64,000 nucleotides of DNA from Antedon mediterranea (GCF_964355755.1 NC_092674.1:27888001-27952000); one strand, 5' to 3'. Counted from the first letter of the stretch, positions 49,501-61,901 are shown. Made by a program: numbers and translations. The notes: generated from the letters alone by a model not told the origin.

Positions 49501-52500
49501 AATAGTTTTTGTTAGTTGTGACCTTGACCTATGACCTTTCCCCCTCAAATTCGAACTCGTCCGAGCTTTTTGGGCATAGATCATTGTGTCCAAATTTGGT
49601 TAGAATCGGATAAAAACTGTGGCCTCCAGGCTGTTCACAGACACACACACGTACACACACACACAAACACACACACAAACATACAGGGGTGAAAACATAA
49701 CCTCCTTGGCGGAGGTAACTAGAAATTACAGTATTTACAAGCAACAATACAATAAATTAATCATTGGGAGTACTTTAAAGAGGATTGTTTCTCCCATGCA
49801 GGACTTAAATATTTTTTACAAAATGTATCAAATGAGTTATATGATTTATTAGAAAAAGGAACAGACTCTCCTCCTAATATAAAACTTAATTTGTTTTCAT
49901 CATTTATTTTTTCATTTATTACAAGCCTACAATAACAAGTTGTAAACTGGTATATTGCTAGTGTGCTAAACTACAACAATAAGTAGCAATAGTACAGTGT
50001 TCTCACAATATAAAGTTTCTAACAGCAACTATGTTAAATTTCTCTATAGATACATGCAATAAAACTACTGGTACACTGGCTTGAAGGTCTAAAAGCGAAC
50101 GCAGGAGGTTCTGGCTCGTCTACTATCCGATTGCTAGCAACAATGATTAAAAACGACGGTGATCTTATGGAAAGGCAAAAGATTCAGTAAGCTGTTCTCT
50201 TCACTCTCAAAGAATTGTAATAAAGCTCTGTCCACACTATCAAACTTTATGCGACAAAAAAATGTGATGTGCCCATATATGGTCATGATAATGTCATATC
50301 ACTACTATATTTAAGCATATCACTGCCATGTTTAGGCACATCACACTTTTTTGTCAAACTAGTTTGATAGTGTAGACAGAGCTTAAGTATATGTTTGTCA
50401 TTATTTAATGGGGAGGCCACTTTGTTACCTACTAGCTTTAACAGCTATCAGGCTTCTCCATGAGATTTGTCTCCAAACTGTCATAAAATAAAACAATAAA
50501 ACCTTTTAAATAACATTCTTTTTTTTTAAATCATCACGCTTTTTTTTCTAGGAGAGCTGACATGGCTAGGCTACGACTTGCTGCTGGCTGTGCAATGCTA
50601 AAGTTAGCGCAAGAACCCTGCTTTGCAGAACTAATGACACAAGACCAATTCCAGCTAGTGGCCTTACTTATTAATGTGAGTCATGTAGGCCTATAGTTAA
50701 ATTTCAACCAGACTTGCTCTGTAATTAAAAAATTTTGAATGAAGATGGATGTATATTTGTTTTTATTTCTATAATAATAAGATATATTCGGCAAAAGTTC
50801 TTAAAAAGTATGTTTTACATTTCATCTTGCCAAGAGCAAGTAATAGGCGTGAGCTCAAACAGAAAAACTGCTCTTACTACATCGTTATTATAATAATATA
50901 ATTATATATATATATGATTTATATATAAATAAAATTGGGCCCTGCGTTTGACCTGAAAAGCCCAAGAACTTCGGCAAATCGCAGACTAAGGTTACGAATA
51001 GGGGGTGCTGTTCTATGACTAGCAAAGCTACAGTAATAGCAACCACTAACATCTTGTAATTGCCAGATTAAAATTTGTTGAAAACAAGTTGAAATGTAGC
51101 ACACGCACTTCATTAATGGTTTAACGTAAAGAATTATATATAGATAGTAATTTGACATGTTTCTTTACTTTAGGATGAATGTTATCACGTTCGCACTCGT
51201 TTTGCTAAGAAGCTTAACAAGCATCTGGCCACACTTAAGCTACCGCTAAGCTATATGAGCATCTTCTCGCTGTGCGCCAAAGATCCTGTGAAGGAAAACC
51301 GGACACAAGCCAGACAGTTCATTGTGCGCAACATACAGACAAGGAGGGAGTGTGTACGCCAACATGTTAGAAATAATGGTAAAGATTTTTATGGAGTTCT
51401 TTTCTAGCATTAAAGATGTATTGTTCCCCGAAACATGAAAAATGAAGATTAATCAGACTTTGATTAGGCCATGTTGCGGTTTTAATAACAAGTGTTTCAC
51501 TTCTGTAGAAAAAAACAATTATTATTTCAATTCACTTTCAAATGGTTGATCCAGTTTTTGGTCAAAGTTAACTAAAGTTATTAAAATGGCATATTTGACA
51601 CACAATTTACAACAAAAAATATTTTCGGGGGACAATATATCTTTAAGTAGATCTAATTAATTATATGATTCTAAAAATATTGGTGTATTTGATTGACATA
51701 ATGTCTATTTTTGATTGACAGCTCAAATGATGAGTTTATTACCAGAATATGTGATTCCATACACCATTCATCTCCTGGCACATGACCCCGACTTTGTTAC
51801 CTTAAAGGATTTAGAAGCCATGAGAGATATTAAAGAGTAAGTATTTAATTGAATCAGCTGCTTTGTGTAATAATAATAATACTTTCTTAAGCTTTGTCTA
51901 CACTATCAAACTAGTTTAACAAAAAGGTGTGATGTGCCCAAATATGGTAGTGATATGCTAAAATATGGTAGTGATGTGCCCAAATATGGTAGTGATGTGC
52001 CCAAATATGGTAGTGATATGCTAAAATATGGTAGTGATATGCTAAAATATGGTAGTGATATGACATAGTTGTGTCCATATGGGCACATAACTTTTTTTTG
52101 TGACATAAAGTTTGATGGTGTAGACTGAGTTTAATATAGCACATATTATAAGCAAGCTCTCAATGTGCTGTACATAAAGTGAAATAGCCGAGCAAAAATT
52201 AATGAAAAACTTGTTTGAAATGCATTCTAGCGCTTCGATTGGTTTAATAGAATAATTGATTTTTATTTCAGATGTTTACTTTTTATGCTGGAACCATTGC
52301 TTGCAAAGAGTGAGAATTTTAGTTTTCTTAAGAAGCTGATTGAAACAATTAAAACAATGAAAGATGGGCAGAATCCTGATGAAAAATCTGCAAACAGGGT
52401 AGGTATATCAAATGGATAGTATACAGTAATGGAAGTTTATGAGTGTAATGGTACAAATAATGGCATGAGGTGAATGATAAAAGGTTATATTTCAATGAGG

Positions 52501-55500
52501 CATATGACCCACAATCATCCAATCAAATGACAGGAATTTATTTGTGTGTAATATATACACCAATATATGTATAGTATACACATTATGAATGTATGTTAAA
52601 GATATATTGTCCCCCTAAAAAAATGTAATTTAAAGCAAAATATAACCAAATTGTCTAGAAGACAATGGTTGAAATTAACCGTTTCTTTTGTCTTTTTATA
52701 AGTGAAATAATTATTTTTGATTTTTTTTTTCTACAGAAGTGAATAACTTTATTAGAACTGTGAAATTGCCTATTCAAAATCTGATTTTATTAATCTTTAT
52801 TTGTCATGTTTTTGGGGGACAATACATCTTTAACACTAATGTAACACTAACTAATGTATTCATATTACGCTATTTATACTTTCTCATTGTCATACAAATT
52901 TCTCTTTTTTTCCCTCCAGAAATTATATGCAGTGTGTGATTTAGCGCATGGCCTGCTAATGTCCAAGAGTGCCAGTTTTGACCTTAAGGAATACCCCACA
53001 CCAACCGCATTACCTTCTAAGCTGTTTTCAAAGCCAAAGAAACCACTCAACAATTCTGAGAGCTTTCTGCCTAAAGCCATGCAACACGAGTTTAATGTTA
53101 GTGATAGCAAAGTAAGTCAAATGAGGTTAGCATAGACAAGCACAGCTAAGTATTAAACCTAGAGTTTTTATCAGAAATTGGGGTGAAATGGTTTATTTAC
53201 TTATTTTGTGTTCTTTGTTTTTTGGGGTTTTTTTTTTTTTTTATCTTTGTTTTTTTTCCATGTCGTGTGTACTTGTGTTTTGACGTTGTTTTTGTATGTT
53301 ATTACTGTTGTATATGATATTTAATATTATAAATGTTTATAATACTTTCACAACATTTACAATTGATTATACTTTAAAAGGGTTTTTGCCTCTTTTATTG
53401 ATTTTTTTATACCAATTTTCATTTTTTTTATTACAATTTTTGGCCCTTTTTACTTATCTTAATTTTATTACCAATTTTAGCATATTACTTTGATTTTCAC
53501 TCTGTTTTAATTTCACCAAAAATAATAAATTAAAAGCAATGTGTTAAATTTGATTTGAAAGAAATAAATGTTGATTTTGATGTTAATGGAACTGAGACAC
53601 TTAACTGATAAATTGATCTTTCAGCCAAAGAATGCAACGGGCAAACAAGTAGAATCTCCACCCAAGAATGAGGAATCAACAAAAGAAGGAAGGTCAACCA
53701 GAAGGAAGTCAGAGAAATCTGATGAAAACACACCTAGTAAAACAAACGAGAAAGCGCAAGAAGAAGAAGTGCCAACCTCTAAAAAACGTGGCAGAAAAAG
53801 TAAAGCGGAAACATCTACCAGTAATAATAATAAGAGACCATTGAGGGAGTCTCATTCATCTCAGGTTGAGTCATCTTCGTCGACGTCAAGTCCCGCCAAA
53901 GTTGGGAGGAAACGAACCGCGGAAGGTTCTCCCGCAAAAACAATAAATAAACGTATTAAGGTTAATGGCATTGCACCGAAAAAATCAAGCGCACGGTTGA
54001 AATCTTCTAAGAAAACGGACGATTCTGGTCAAACTGATTCGCCGTCTAAGTTGCATATTGACAACAAAGGTATGGTTATTAGGGACTTGTCGTCTCAAAG
54101 TAGTAGCGAGAGCGAGGTCAAGAAACCAAGAGGTCGTCCGCCAAAATCACCAGCTAATGTGAAATCTCCTAGTACTGCGAAAGGTAGAGGAAAAACGAAA
54201 TCTGTACCAGAATCACAAAGTATTAAAAGGTATTTATAGAAGTATAAAACAGCATGTATAAGTATAAAAGTATTTTTATAAGTATAAATATAATAAAGAT
54301 ATTTTTATGTATAGTCTTTAACATTTTTATTATCAATGAAATAATCAATATTGTTATCAAATATCAATAAATTTATATATTTTCCTTCACTAAAGCTCTG
54401 TCCACACTATCAAACTAGTTTGACAAAAAAAGTGTGCCCAAATATGGTAGTGATATGCCCAAATATGGTAGTGACATGACATCATGTCCATATATGGGCA
54501 CATCACATTTTATTGTCACATAAAGTTTGATAGTGTAGACAAAGCTTAAGGATTTATTTCAAAAAGGGTAATTACAAGGATTAATATTCTTTTCAGGTTT
54601 TTCACAAAAACGTCTCAGTCTTCACTTTCCTCCTCATCATCACAAGAGAGCTCAGATTTACTCTCATCAAGTGATGCATCACCAGCTAAGAAATCAAAAC
54701 TCTCCACTTCACCCAGTAAAAAAATCACACAAATAAGCAGTGCAAAGAAAAATACCTCTCCAATAAAAAAGGCTTTGAATTCATCAAGAAAGTCACCAAC
54801 TAAAAGGCTCCTTGCCACCAAGTCACCAAAGAGATCTCGTCAAGTTGTTTCCAGTCCTGCAAAGAGCCAACAACAAGTTAAAAATGGTTCTTCATCGACT
54901 GCGACCACCTCGGATTCGTCTGACAAACAGTCGCCTAAGAGACCCTCAACTTCAGATTCGTCTGACAAACAGTCGCCTAAGAGGCCCTCAACTCGAGTAA
55001 AGTCTTCACCGGTTAAGAGAATGACTCGAACAAGGGCATCTCCAGTCAAAAGAAAGTTGCCAATGTCACCGCAAAAGTCCACACCAGTAAAGAGGTCTAA
55101 GATATCAACCCCATTGAAAAAACTATCTCCAGTTAAAAAATCCAAGCTATCTTCAGTAAAGAAACTTACAGCAAAGTCTTCACCGATGAAGAAGTCTAAA
55201 CCATCAAGTCCAGTGAAAAAGTCACCAGTTAAAAAAGCTGTATCTTCTCCAGTTAAAAAGGTTACAAAATCTCCAGTTAAAAAGGTTACATCATCACCAG
55301 TTAAAAAGGTTACATCATCTCCAGTTAAAAAGGCTACACCAGTCAAGACCAGTCTGTAAGTAAATTGTCCACTATTCATAGAGTATTGTTTTATTTTCAA
55401 CGTATTATTAACTGTATTGTAAAAAAAAAACAACCATTTTATTTTTTAGCAGAAATGTGCGCAGAGCACCAGCAAAGTTAACAAATGGGACGTCAAACTC

Positions 55501-55772
55501 ACAGACCGACAGTGAGGGAAGTGGACGGTCAAGCAGGAAGATTAAGCCAACTCCGAAGGCTGCGGCGGCAGCAGCAGAGGCCGCAGCCAAACAGAACAGA
55601 AAATCACCAAATAAAGCAGGAGTGACTCTTAATGTACGTCTACTTGACATTTATACAATAAATTGAAGATTTTTTAGCTTTAAAATTGGTGTTTCAATAT
55701 CTGATTTAACTGTATTTTATGTTTTCTTTTGTTTTTTAGATATCTCGGAAAAGCCGAAATAGACGGCGATAG
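37506..55772 (+). CDS. PDS5: Sister chromatid cohesion protein PDS5
   Basis: PDS5 binds the cohesin ring, works with WAPL and the SMC3 acetyltransferases, and controls cohesin release and loop size in the nucleus. Coding exons: 37506-37613, 37729-37926, 42361-42545, 42930-43137, 43850-43990, 44159-44274, 44779-44873, 45064-45209, 45491-45642, 45799-46043, 46269-46408, 47099-47314, 47605-47765, 47867-47990, 48531-48755, 50050-50186, 50552-50675, 51174-51378, 51722-51836, 52272-52398, 52920-53111, 53625-54229, 54597-55355, 55450-55633, 55740-55772. All phases agree and give about 1,646 residues; vertebrate PDS5B has roughly 1,450. Residues 1 to about 1,120 align throughout with the HEAT-repeat body ([61 protein letters not shown]). 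The tail is basic and disordered, with an AT-hook (PRGRPPK) and many SPVKK motifs, and it ends SRKSRNRRR like vertebrate PDS5B. The start MTRTKG...[10 protein letters not shown] fits the family start. Confidence 0.96.
38366..42327 (+). mobile_element. hAT-type DNA transposon, complete ends
   Basis: The left end CAGGGAAAAATTTCG (38,366-38,380) is exactly inverted at the right end (42,313-42,327). Both sides are flanked by TATTG, a 5-bp target duplication. Most hAT elements make 8 bp; a 5-bp group is known. The element lies in the PDS5 intron 37,927-42,360, with its right end only 33 bases from the next PDS5 acceptor. It encodes one two-exon transposase in the same direction as PDS5. Confidence 0.88.
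39133..41387 (+). pseudogene. hAT transposase, two exons, one in-frame stop
   Basis: Exon 1 runs 39,133-41,014 and exon 2 runs 41,128-41,387, joined through a GTATAG donor and TTTTTCAG acceptor. The N-terminus has a CSVC...H...H zinc-finger-like block. The RNase H-like core shows SDGSTD (Asp at about residue 199), CADGAS (Asp at about residue 265), [13 protein letters not shown] and NGTRW (Arg359-Trp360). The C-terminal catalytic Glu is in [14 protein letters not shown], rebuilt across the splice junction. A TAA at 40,999-41,001 interrupts the frame four codons before the junction (INV, stop, [13 protein letters not shown]). A different donor (GTAAAT at 41,000) avoids the stop but puts exon 2 out of frame. 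An in-frame upstream ATG at 39,061 would add a hydrophobic leader unlikely for a nuclear protein. The type is ZNF862/KIAA1586-like hAT. Confidence 0.85.
42561..42725. mobile_element. MITE family 1 copy
   Basis: Terminal inverted repeats AAGCTCTGTATACACTATC and GATAGTGTAGTCAAGGCTT. Internal units of the type ATATGCCCAAATATGGTACTG. PDS5 intron starting 42,546. Confidence 0.85.
43155..43312. mobile_element. MITE family 1 copy
   Basis: Ends AAAGTTCTGTCTGCACTATC and GATAGTGTAGACAGAGCTTT. It begins only about 17 bases after the donor of PDS5 exon 42,930-43,137. Confidence 0.88.
43376..43500. mobile_element. MITE family 1 copy, right end lost
   Basis: AAAGCTCTGTCTACACCATC at the left, then TATCACTACCACATTTGGG units. 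There is no matching right repeat, and a SINE-like piece follows directly. Confidence 0.75.
43505..43720 (-). mobile_element. SINE-like fragment related to 13,655-13,925
   Basis: Diverged match to the second half of that family (GTGTGTACATTGGATC, TGGTAGTCCTTGCCC, ACCAGAACATGGAG). PDS5 intron. Confidence 0.5.
44045..44115 (-). mobile_element. SINE-like fragment
   Basis: CTGGGTAACCTCTTCAGT and AGACTGGTCTCCCAGAGGGC are nearly identical to the start of the insert in intron 12 of gene B. Only about 70 bases remain. Confidence 0.7.
44375..44740 (+). mobile_element. 5S rRNA-derived SINE
   Basis: GATCACCGAAGTTGAGCAAC, then GGGCCCGGTTAGAGCTGGGA and TGGGAGACC (44,381-44,432), align with the internal control region of 5S rRNA (A box, intermediate element, C box). 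The 5' third of 5S is absent. A non-5S body follows in which GGAGTGCGATTTACAGCAC is repeated at about 44,590 as GGAGTGCAATTTGTAGCAC. It lies in the PDS5 intron 44,275-44,778. The right boundary is uncertain. Confidence 0.65.
45300..45440. mobile_element. MITE family 1 copy, decayed right end
   Basis: AAAGCTCTGCCTACACTATC at the left and ACCATATTTGGGCACATCAC inside. The right repeat is reduced to CATAGCTTG. Confidence 0.7.
46493..47037. mobile_element. MITE family 2, long copy
   Basis: Left end TTAAAGATGTATTGTCCCTT, right end AAGGGACAATACACTAC, inverted with respect to each other. About 545 bases, non-coding, in the PDS5 intron 46,409-47,098. Confidence 0.75.
48383..48512. mobile_element. MITE family 1 copy
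   Basis: Ends AAGCTCTGTCTACACTATC and GATAGTGCAGACAGAGCTT. It finishes 18 bases before the acceptor of PDS5 exon 48,531. Confidence 0.9.
48797..49060. mobile_element. MITE family 1 copy with expanded internal repeat
   Basis: Ends GATCTGTCTACACTATCAAA and TTTGAGAGTGTAGACGGAGC. Inside are about seven tandem ATATGCCCAAATATGATACTG units, more than in any sibling copy. Confidence 0.85.
49155..49722 (+). mobile_element. SINE with tRNA-like head
   Basis: Flanked by the direct repeat AACTAGA. A tRNA-like head at about 49,303-49,372 has an A box (TGGTGTAATGG) and B box (GGTTCAAGTCC). Two related blocks follow (TTTGGTGAGAATCGGAT and TTTGGTTAGAATCGGAT), then a CA-rich run and TTGGCGGAGGT at the end. 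The leading segment before the head contains the inverted ACCTCCGCC. PDS5 intron 48,756-50,049. Confidence 0.7.
50223..50387. mobile_element. MITE family 1 copy
   Basis: AAAGCTCTGTCCACACTATC and GATAGTGTAGACAGAGCTTA, both ends well preserved. PDS5 intron 50,187-50,551. Confidence 0.9.
51410..51646. mobile_element. MITE family 2 copy
   Basis: TTAAAGATGTATTGTTCCCC and GGGGGACAATATATCTTTAA are inverted ends. The subterminal GAAACATGAAAAATGAAG is shared with the copy in gene A intron 1. Confidence 0.85.
51889..52133. mobile_element. MITE family 1 copy with expanded internal repeat
   Basis: AAGCTTTGTCTACACTATC and GATGGTGTAGACTGAGTTT. Six or so internal AAATATGGTAGTGATATGC units. Confidence 0.88.
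52596..52833. mobile_element. MITE family 2 copy
   Basis: TTAAAGATATATTGTCCCCC and GGGGGACAATACATCTTTAA, near-perfect inverted ends. PDS5 intron 52,399-52,919. Confidence 0.88.
54393..54548. mobile_element. MITE family 1 copy
   Basis: AAGCTCTGTCCACACTATC and GATAGTGTAGACAAAGCTT, in the intron between the two long basic-tail exons of PDS5. Confidence 0.9.
54914..54998 (+). repeat. Coding 42-bp tandem duplication in PDS5
   Basis: Two adjacent copies of a 14-residue block ([14 protein letters not shown]) differ by three or four silent bases. This is a recent in-frame duplication in the tail. Confidence 0.92.
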
Positions 55773-56531
55773 ATAGATAGATGAACCATCAGACAACCTT
55801 GCTAGAAATCTCTATTTTAGCAGTATTAGCTGTAGTGCTATGATGGGTGCAATTGCATCCCATGTGAATTGGGTTGCATACAGATGCATGATAATATACA
55901 ATTTGTAGCCTTGTATTTTGGAGTGGAAGTCAGGGCTTAAAGGTTGCACTAGGGTTGCAGTGTGAATGCCACCAGTAACCATACTGTGTTTAAGATTACT
56001 GACCATGGAAGCTCAGCTGCAGCTCCTTGGTGTGATGAGTTGCAACATGGAGGATGTACTGGACATTGGTTCAAAGTAATCGAGTCTTGTTGGTTGCATT
56101 GAAGAATAATGTTGCAACTCTTTGGTGAGTTCCAAATGGATAAAAGTGCTGGATTGTTTGTTTGATTGCAGACAAAAATACAAATTTATCAAGTCATGGG
56201 CTGCATTGAAGTTTCAAGTACAGTTGACCAGTTGCAGTTCTTGTTGATGAGTTGCAAATGGATAAAAGTACAATTGCAAATCTGTAATGGATTGCAAGTG
56301 GATGCAAAGCTTGAAGGATACAGTTGCATTTCTCTTGTAGTTGTGAAGCAGCGAAAAGGAGCTATTATTGCAGTTGCAAATTCAATCAGTTGTTTTGCTA
56401 GAATTAATATTTTGGAAACTTTTTAAAATTAGGCAAGAAGTATTTCTACATTTTTAAATCTTTCATTCAGTGAGTTCCAGCATAAATCAGCTTGAAAATC
56501 TTGTAAATGTTTTAATTATGAATGAAATAAA
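55773..56531 (+). other. PDS5 3' UTR with decayed TTGCA-rich repeat
   Basis: Follows the TAG stop; an overlapping AATAAA cluster at about 56,526 is a likely polyadenylation signal. Between 55,853 and 56,380 the word TTGCA occurs about 15 times. Blocks near 55,993, 56,110 and 56,229 share GAGTT.CAA.ATGGATAAAAGT-like text, suggesting a decayed tandem repeat of about 115 bases. Confidence 0.6.
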
Positions 56532-58061
56532 ATAAAAATATTCTTGTCTTTCATCTTTTTAATATATATATATATATATATACCTGTATTATATATATTG
56601 CAGCTAAATGTCTACACAATTGTAAAACTGTTGTATAATAATTATTCTCAAACGTTTTCCTCTTGATGTATTTCCGATGAATTTTGCAACAGTTATGTTT
56701 CAAGTAATGTACAGATAGTGTTCCTAAATTATTTATTACCAATGTCAGTAAATCAATTTGGGGAATAGCAGGTTTTTTTTTTAATGTTTTTTTACTGTAA
56801 TAAATTAAGAATATGTTAATTATTGTGTATTTTTTTTGGGAAGAAAGGGGTGTTTTTTGTAATGTAATGGATAAATTGATTTTTTACTACATGATATCAG
56901 CTATGCACAGAATGTTACTGAGGACATTTTAATTTGTAACTGTTTAATGTTTATGAGTTGAAACAGTGAAAAAAGTAAATGTGCGAAATGCAGGGGTGGG
57001 TCCAGAATTCATTTTACAGCGAGTGCTAACAAATAATATTAATAGTCAATAAAAGATATCAAAAGTTGGTTCCATAATTTTAAAAAAAGGAGGGAGTAAG
57101 CACACACTCTGGATCAGCCCAATGAAATACTTGAATTAAATGTATTCATACAAACTTTAAAAAAAAATGTTCAACTTTCATTTATTGAATTTAAATTCAT
57201 TTTAATGTTAATTGTATTGCTTTTAATTGATACAGTATTAATTAATCACTGTACTTATATTGATTAAATCATTTGTATTTAATACATTGATTAAAATAAT
57301 CGCTATTTAATTGTTATCTTTGATTTAATATTTAATATTTGTATCATGCAAATTAATTTTATCTGTCCTGAATTGTTTAAAACATTTTTTTTTAAATATT
57401 TTATACTAATAGTCATTAGATAATCTTAATGCTGGTTTATATTGTAAAATGTATTTCAAATATACTGTGTATTTGGTTTTTAGTGAATTTGTAACATAAA
57501 ATGACTAATTGTATTACTGTTTTTAAATCCCATGTTGAAATGCTTTTTGAGATTGTAAATAAGATTCTTGGGTTTGGAACCAATGTTCACCTTTCAGTTT
57601 TTGTTTTTAGACTTTTTGTTTGTTCATCATCATAACATATACATATTGCCATCATTATGTGGGTATTGCGGCTCATTATTCGAAAATGAATCCGTTTAAA
57701 CTAACCAAGTGATTCAATTCGATCACATTCTATGGTTATTTGCACTTGGGCTCTATGAAAGGGCGTTGTGGTGACCTCTAGCTTTGCTAAGTTTAAACGT
57801 AACGCTTACTAAAATAGCATTCACACTGCGTGTCTTCGTGTCAACTTGACCAGTCGCTTTCGTTTGTATAATGCACCACTCGATGTGGCATTTATCGCAT
57901 TTTTTTTACCAATTTATAGAGCTGCAGGGTAGGTGCGCGTATTAACCAAATCGGTACAATCCACATAGGTTCAAAGATCACCGTTGTCCTATTGGTAGAA
58001 TAAGGTCCCAATGCTTCTTTCAATTTAACACGGTTTATTGTCTGCTGCTCGCACAAACCAT
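56532..58061. other. Intergenic, no gene recognised
   Basis: AT-rich sequence with a short TA run at 56,563-56,580 and scattered A/T homopolymers. No conserved coding stretch was found on either strand. Confidence 0.5.
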
Positions 58062-58261
58062 TAAGCTTTGTCTACATTATCAAACTTTATGTGATATGGC
58101 CATATATGGACACGATGACGTCATATCACTACCATATATGGACACGATGACGTCATATCACTACCATATATGGACACGATGACGTCATATCACTACCATA
58201 TTTGGACACATCACATTTAATTTGATGTACAGGGTAGTTTGATAGTATAGACAGAGCTTTA
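58062..58261. mobile_element. MITE family 1 copy with three GATGACGTCA units
   Basis: Ends AAGCTTTGTCTACATTATC and GATAGTATAGACAGAGCTT. The interior has three tandem units each containing GATGACGTCATATCACTACC, so three perfect TGACGTCA (CRE) palindromes. Confidence 0.9.
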
Positions 58262-60394
58262 GTGGATCAGGAGTTGTAAGTAGTTGGTCCACACCTGTCC
58301 ACAATTCATCCAATTTACAATTTCCCGTATTTAGCATTTCTGTGCAACATTAAACAAATCACAATTTTATTTCATTTATTTTATTATGATTTATTAACCT
58401 ACAAAGAAAGTTGTATGATACAGAAACTATTATAAATTCCAAAGAAAAAAAAACTTATGCATAAAATAGTTTCCAATAATTATTGCAATACAGTCCATAG
58501 GAAAAACAATAATTATACACACTGCATTCTATCTACGGTCTATCAATCCTAAACTCAATAGAGGAAAAACTAAATTCTAATTTTATAATCGGAGAAATAT
58601 TTTTTTGCGGGAAAACAATAAAAAAAAACTATTGATGTGTACACAATTACTGTTTTAAAATGAAACCGAAAAATAGGAGGTAAGCATAAATTGTTTGACT
58701 AAATTAGATATTTTAATAAAGAATTTTGCCCAAGCACATTAAAAATTAGCTTAAAAATTATTTGTTTTTTAAAGGGCGTAAGTTATCGGACAATATCAAC
58801 CTCTCATCTTGATGATATACTACACGCCTATGGATTCGGAAAGTAATTCTGCACAATGTTGGACTTGATCGATGCGTATCTAGTGGACTACATCACGATA
58901 CAAAAGGTGAATAAATTAGGGGAGGATCCAGGCTCCTAGGAGCACTCCCCCATTTAAAAAATCTGTCCCTGCTAATAAAAACATTATAGGGATACAAGTA
59001 AATTACATCATATTAATAAATGTTTCGATAACGTGGGTATTATCATTAATACAGACCTAAATTGTATTAGGAGATTTTATAAATTTTATCATTTATTGAA
59101 ATTACTAATTTACTAGATTCAGCACCAAACATTTTGTGGTAATAAAGTTTCGATTTATATCCATTTGGCTAATTGACGAGTGTACAGATAAAATATCTAT
59201 GGTACAGAGATATATAACAATTACTACTTGTTGCATTTACAATCATTTACAATTTTTTTACAGAAATTTACAAGTGGAAAACAGCGTGTTTCTGCCTAAA
59301 TTAGAAATAGTAAGATGAAATGATTTTATTATTTGTCAATGCATGCAATATGTTTATTAAATTGTGCCTAATAGATATTTTTCGATTTGAGTACCTACTA
59401 CCTGATACAGAAACAGTATCGTGTCTTCTGACAGCATTATTTATCCCATATGTGATACAGTAGTAGTGAGAGCTTACTTATCGGGTTAAGTTGATGCTAT
59501 GGTATGGGCTGTTGCTGTCAGCAGACACGATACTGCAGGATGTTTATTGTCGCCAGACATGATACTGTACAAGAATCGGTTGAATACCAGTAATACAGTA
59601 TTGTCATTTAATTTTTACTTATTTACTTTATTGCAGCATTTATTTCACTGCAGAGCACATTTAATTTGGTGATATTCCATAGATTGAGATGCCCAATTGT
59701 TAGATAATATTTTTACCTGTTCCGGGCACATGGTGCTGCCCATTATTCAATCATTTTATATAAAATGAACAAAATTTACTATCAAAGTGTTAAGAATTAA
59801 TTACAAATATTATAAACACATGCAGAAATAAATTATTTAAAACTGATAACATTTCAGCCCGACAACATCAACACAGGCTTCATTATGAATTAAAGAAGGG
59901 GAGACATGCATACATATTAAACGGCAGAAAGCAGTGTGGGAGCACTCAAATTTAATAAAAAAAAAACTGGTTACTACTCGGAGAGTGGAATGCATTTAAA
60001 AGGTGCATGGACGCTAGGTTATCTTTGTCCACAGTCTGTGTCACCAGTGAGTATAAGCAATATTATCATTAGCTAATTATTTATAATATCGAGTGAACAG
60101 ATGGTTTTTAATTAATTTTCTTTTATAGCAAGTAAAATTATTTTATTATATAAACTTTATATTTTGTTGGCGTTGTTTAAGCTCCACATATTTGTTAGGT
60201 CTTTCTTTTATTTTCACTCCGACGACCGTCACACATGGTTTGTCTACCAATGTCTTTATCAGTAACATCAGTTGCCATTAACATTGGACTATGATTTTCA
60301 TTTTCTGCTGTTCTGTTTGCTGGTATGCCTCCCCCTATATCACAGCACTTGCATTAATACATCTTGCAAATTTATTTAAAAGTCTTATGTGTTG
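58262..60394. other. Intergenic or 3' UTR of UBE2K
   Basis: AT-rich, no coding stretch recognised. Part of it is probably the 3' UTR of UBE2K on the - strand, since the UBE2K stop is at 60,395; the end of that transcript cannot be placed. Confidence 0.4.

Positions 60395-61901
<1,507 letters not shown>

Noticed and set aside
54840-55433. 197-codon open frame on the - strand
   Set aside because: Antisense shadow of the PDS5 SPVKK repeat; its TGD-rich repeats mirror the codons of the real exon and it has no conserved features.
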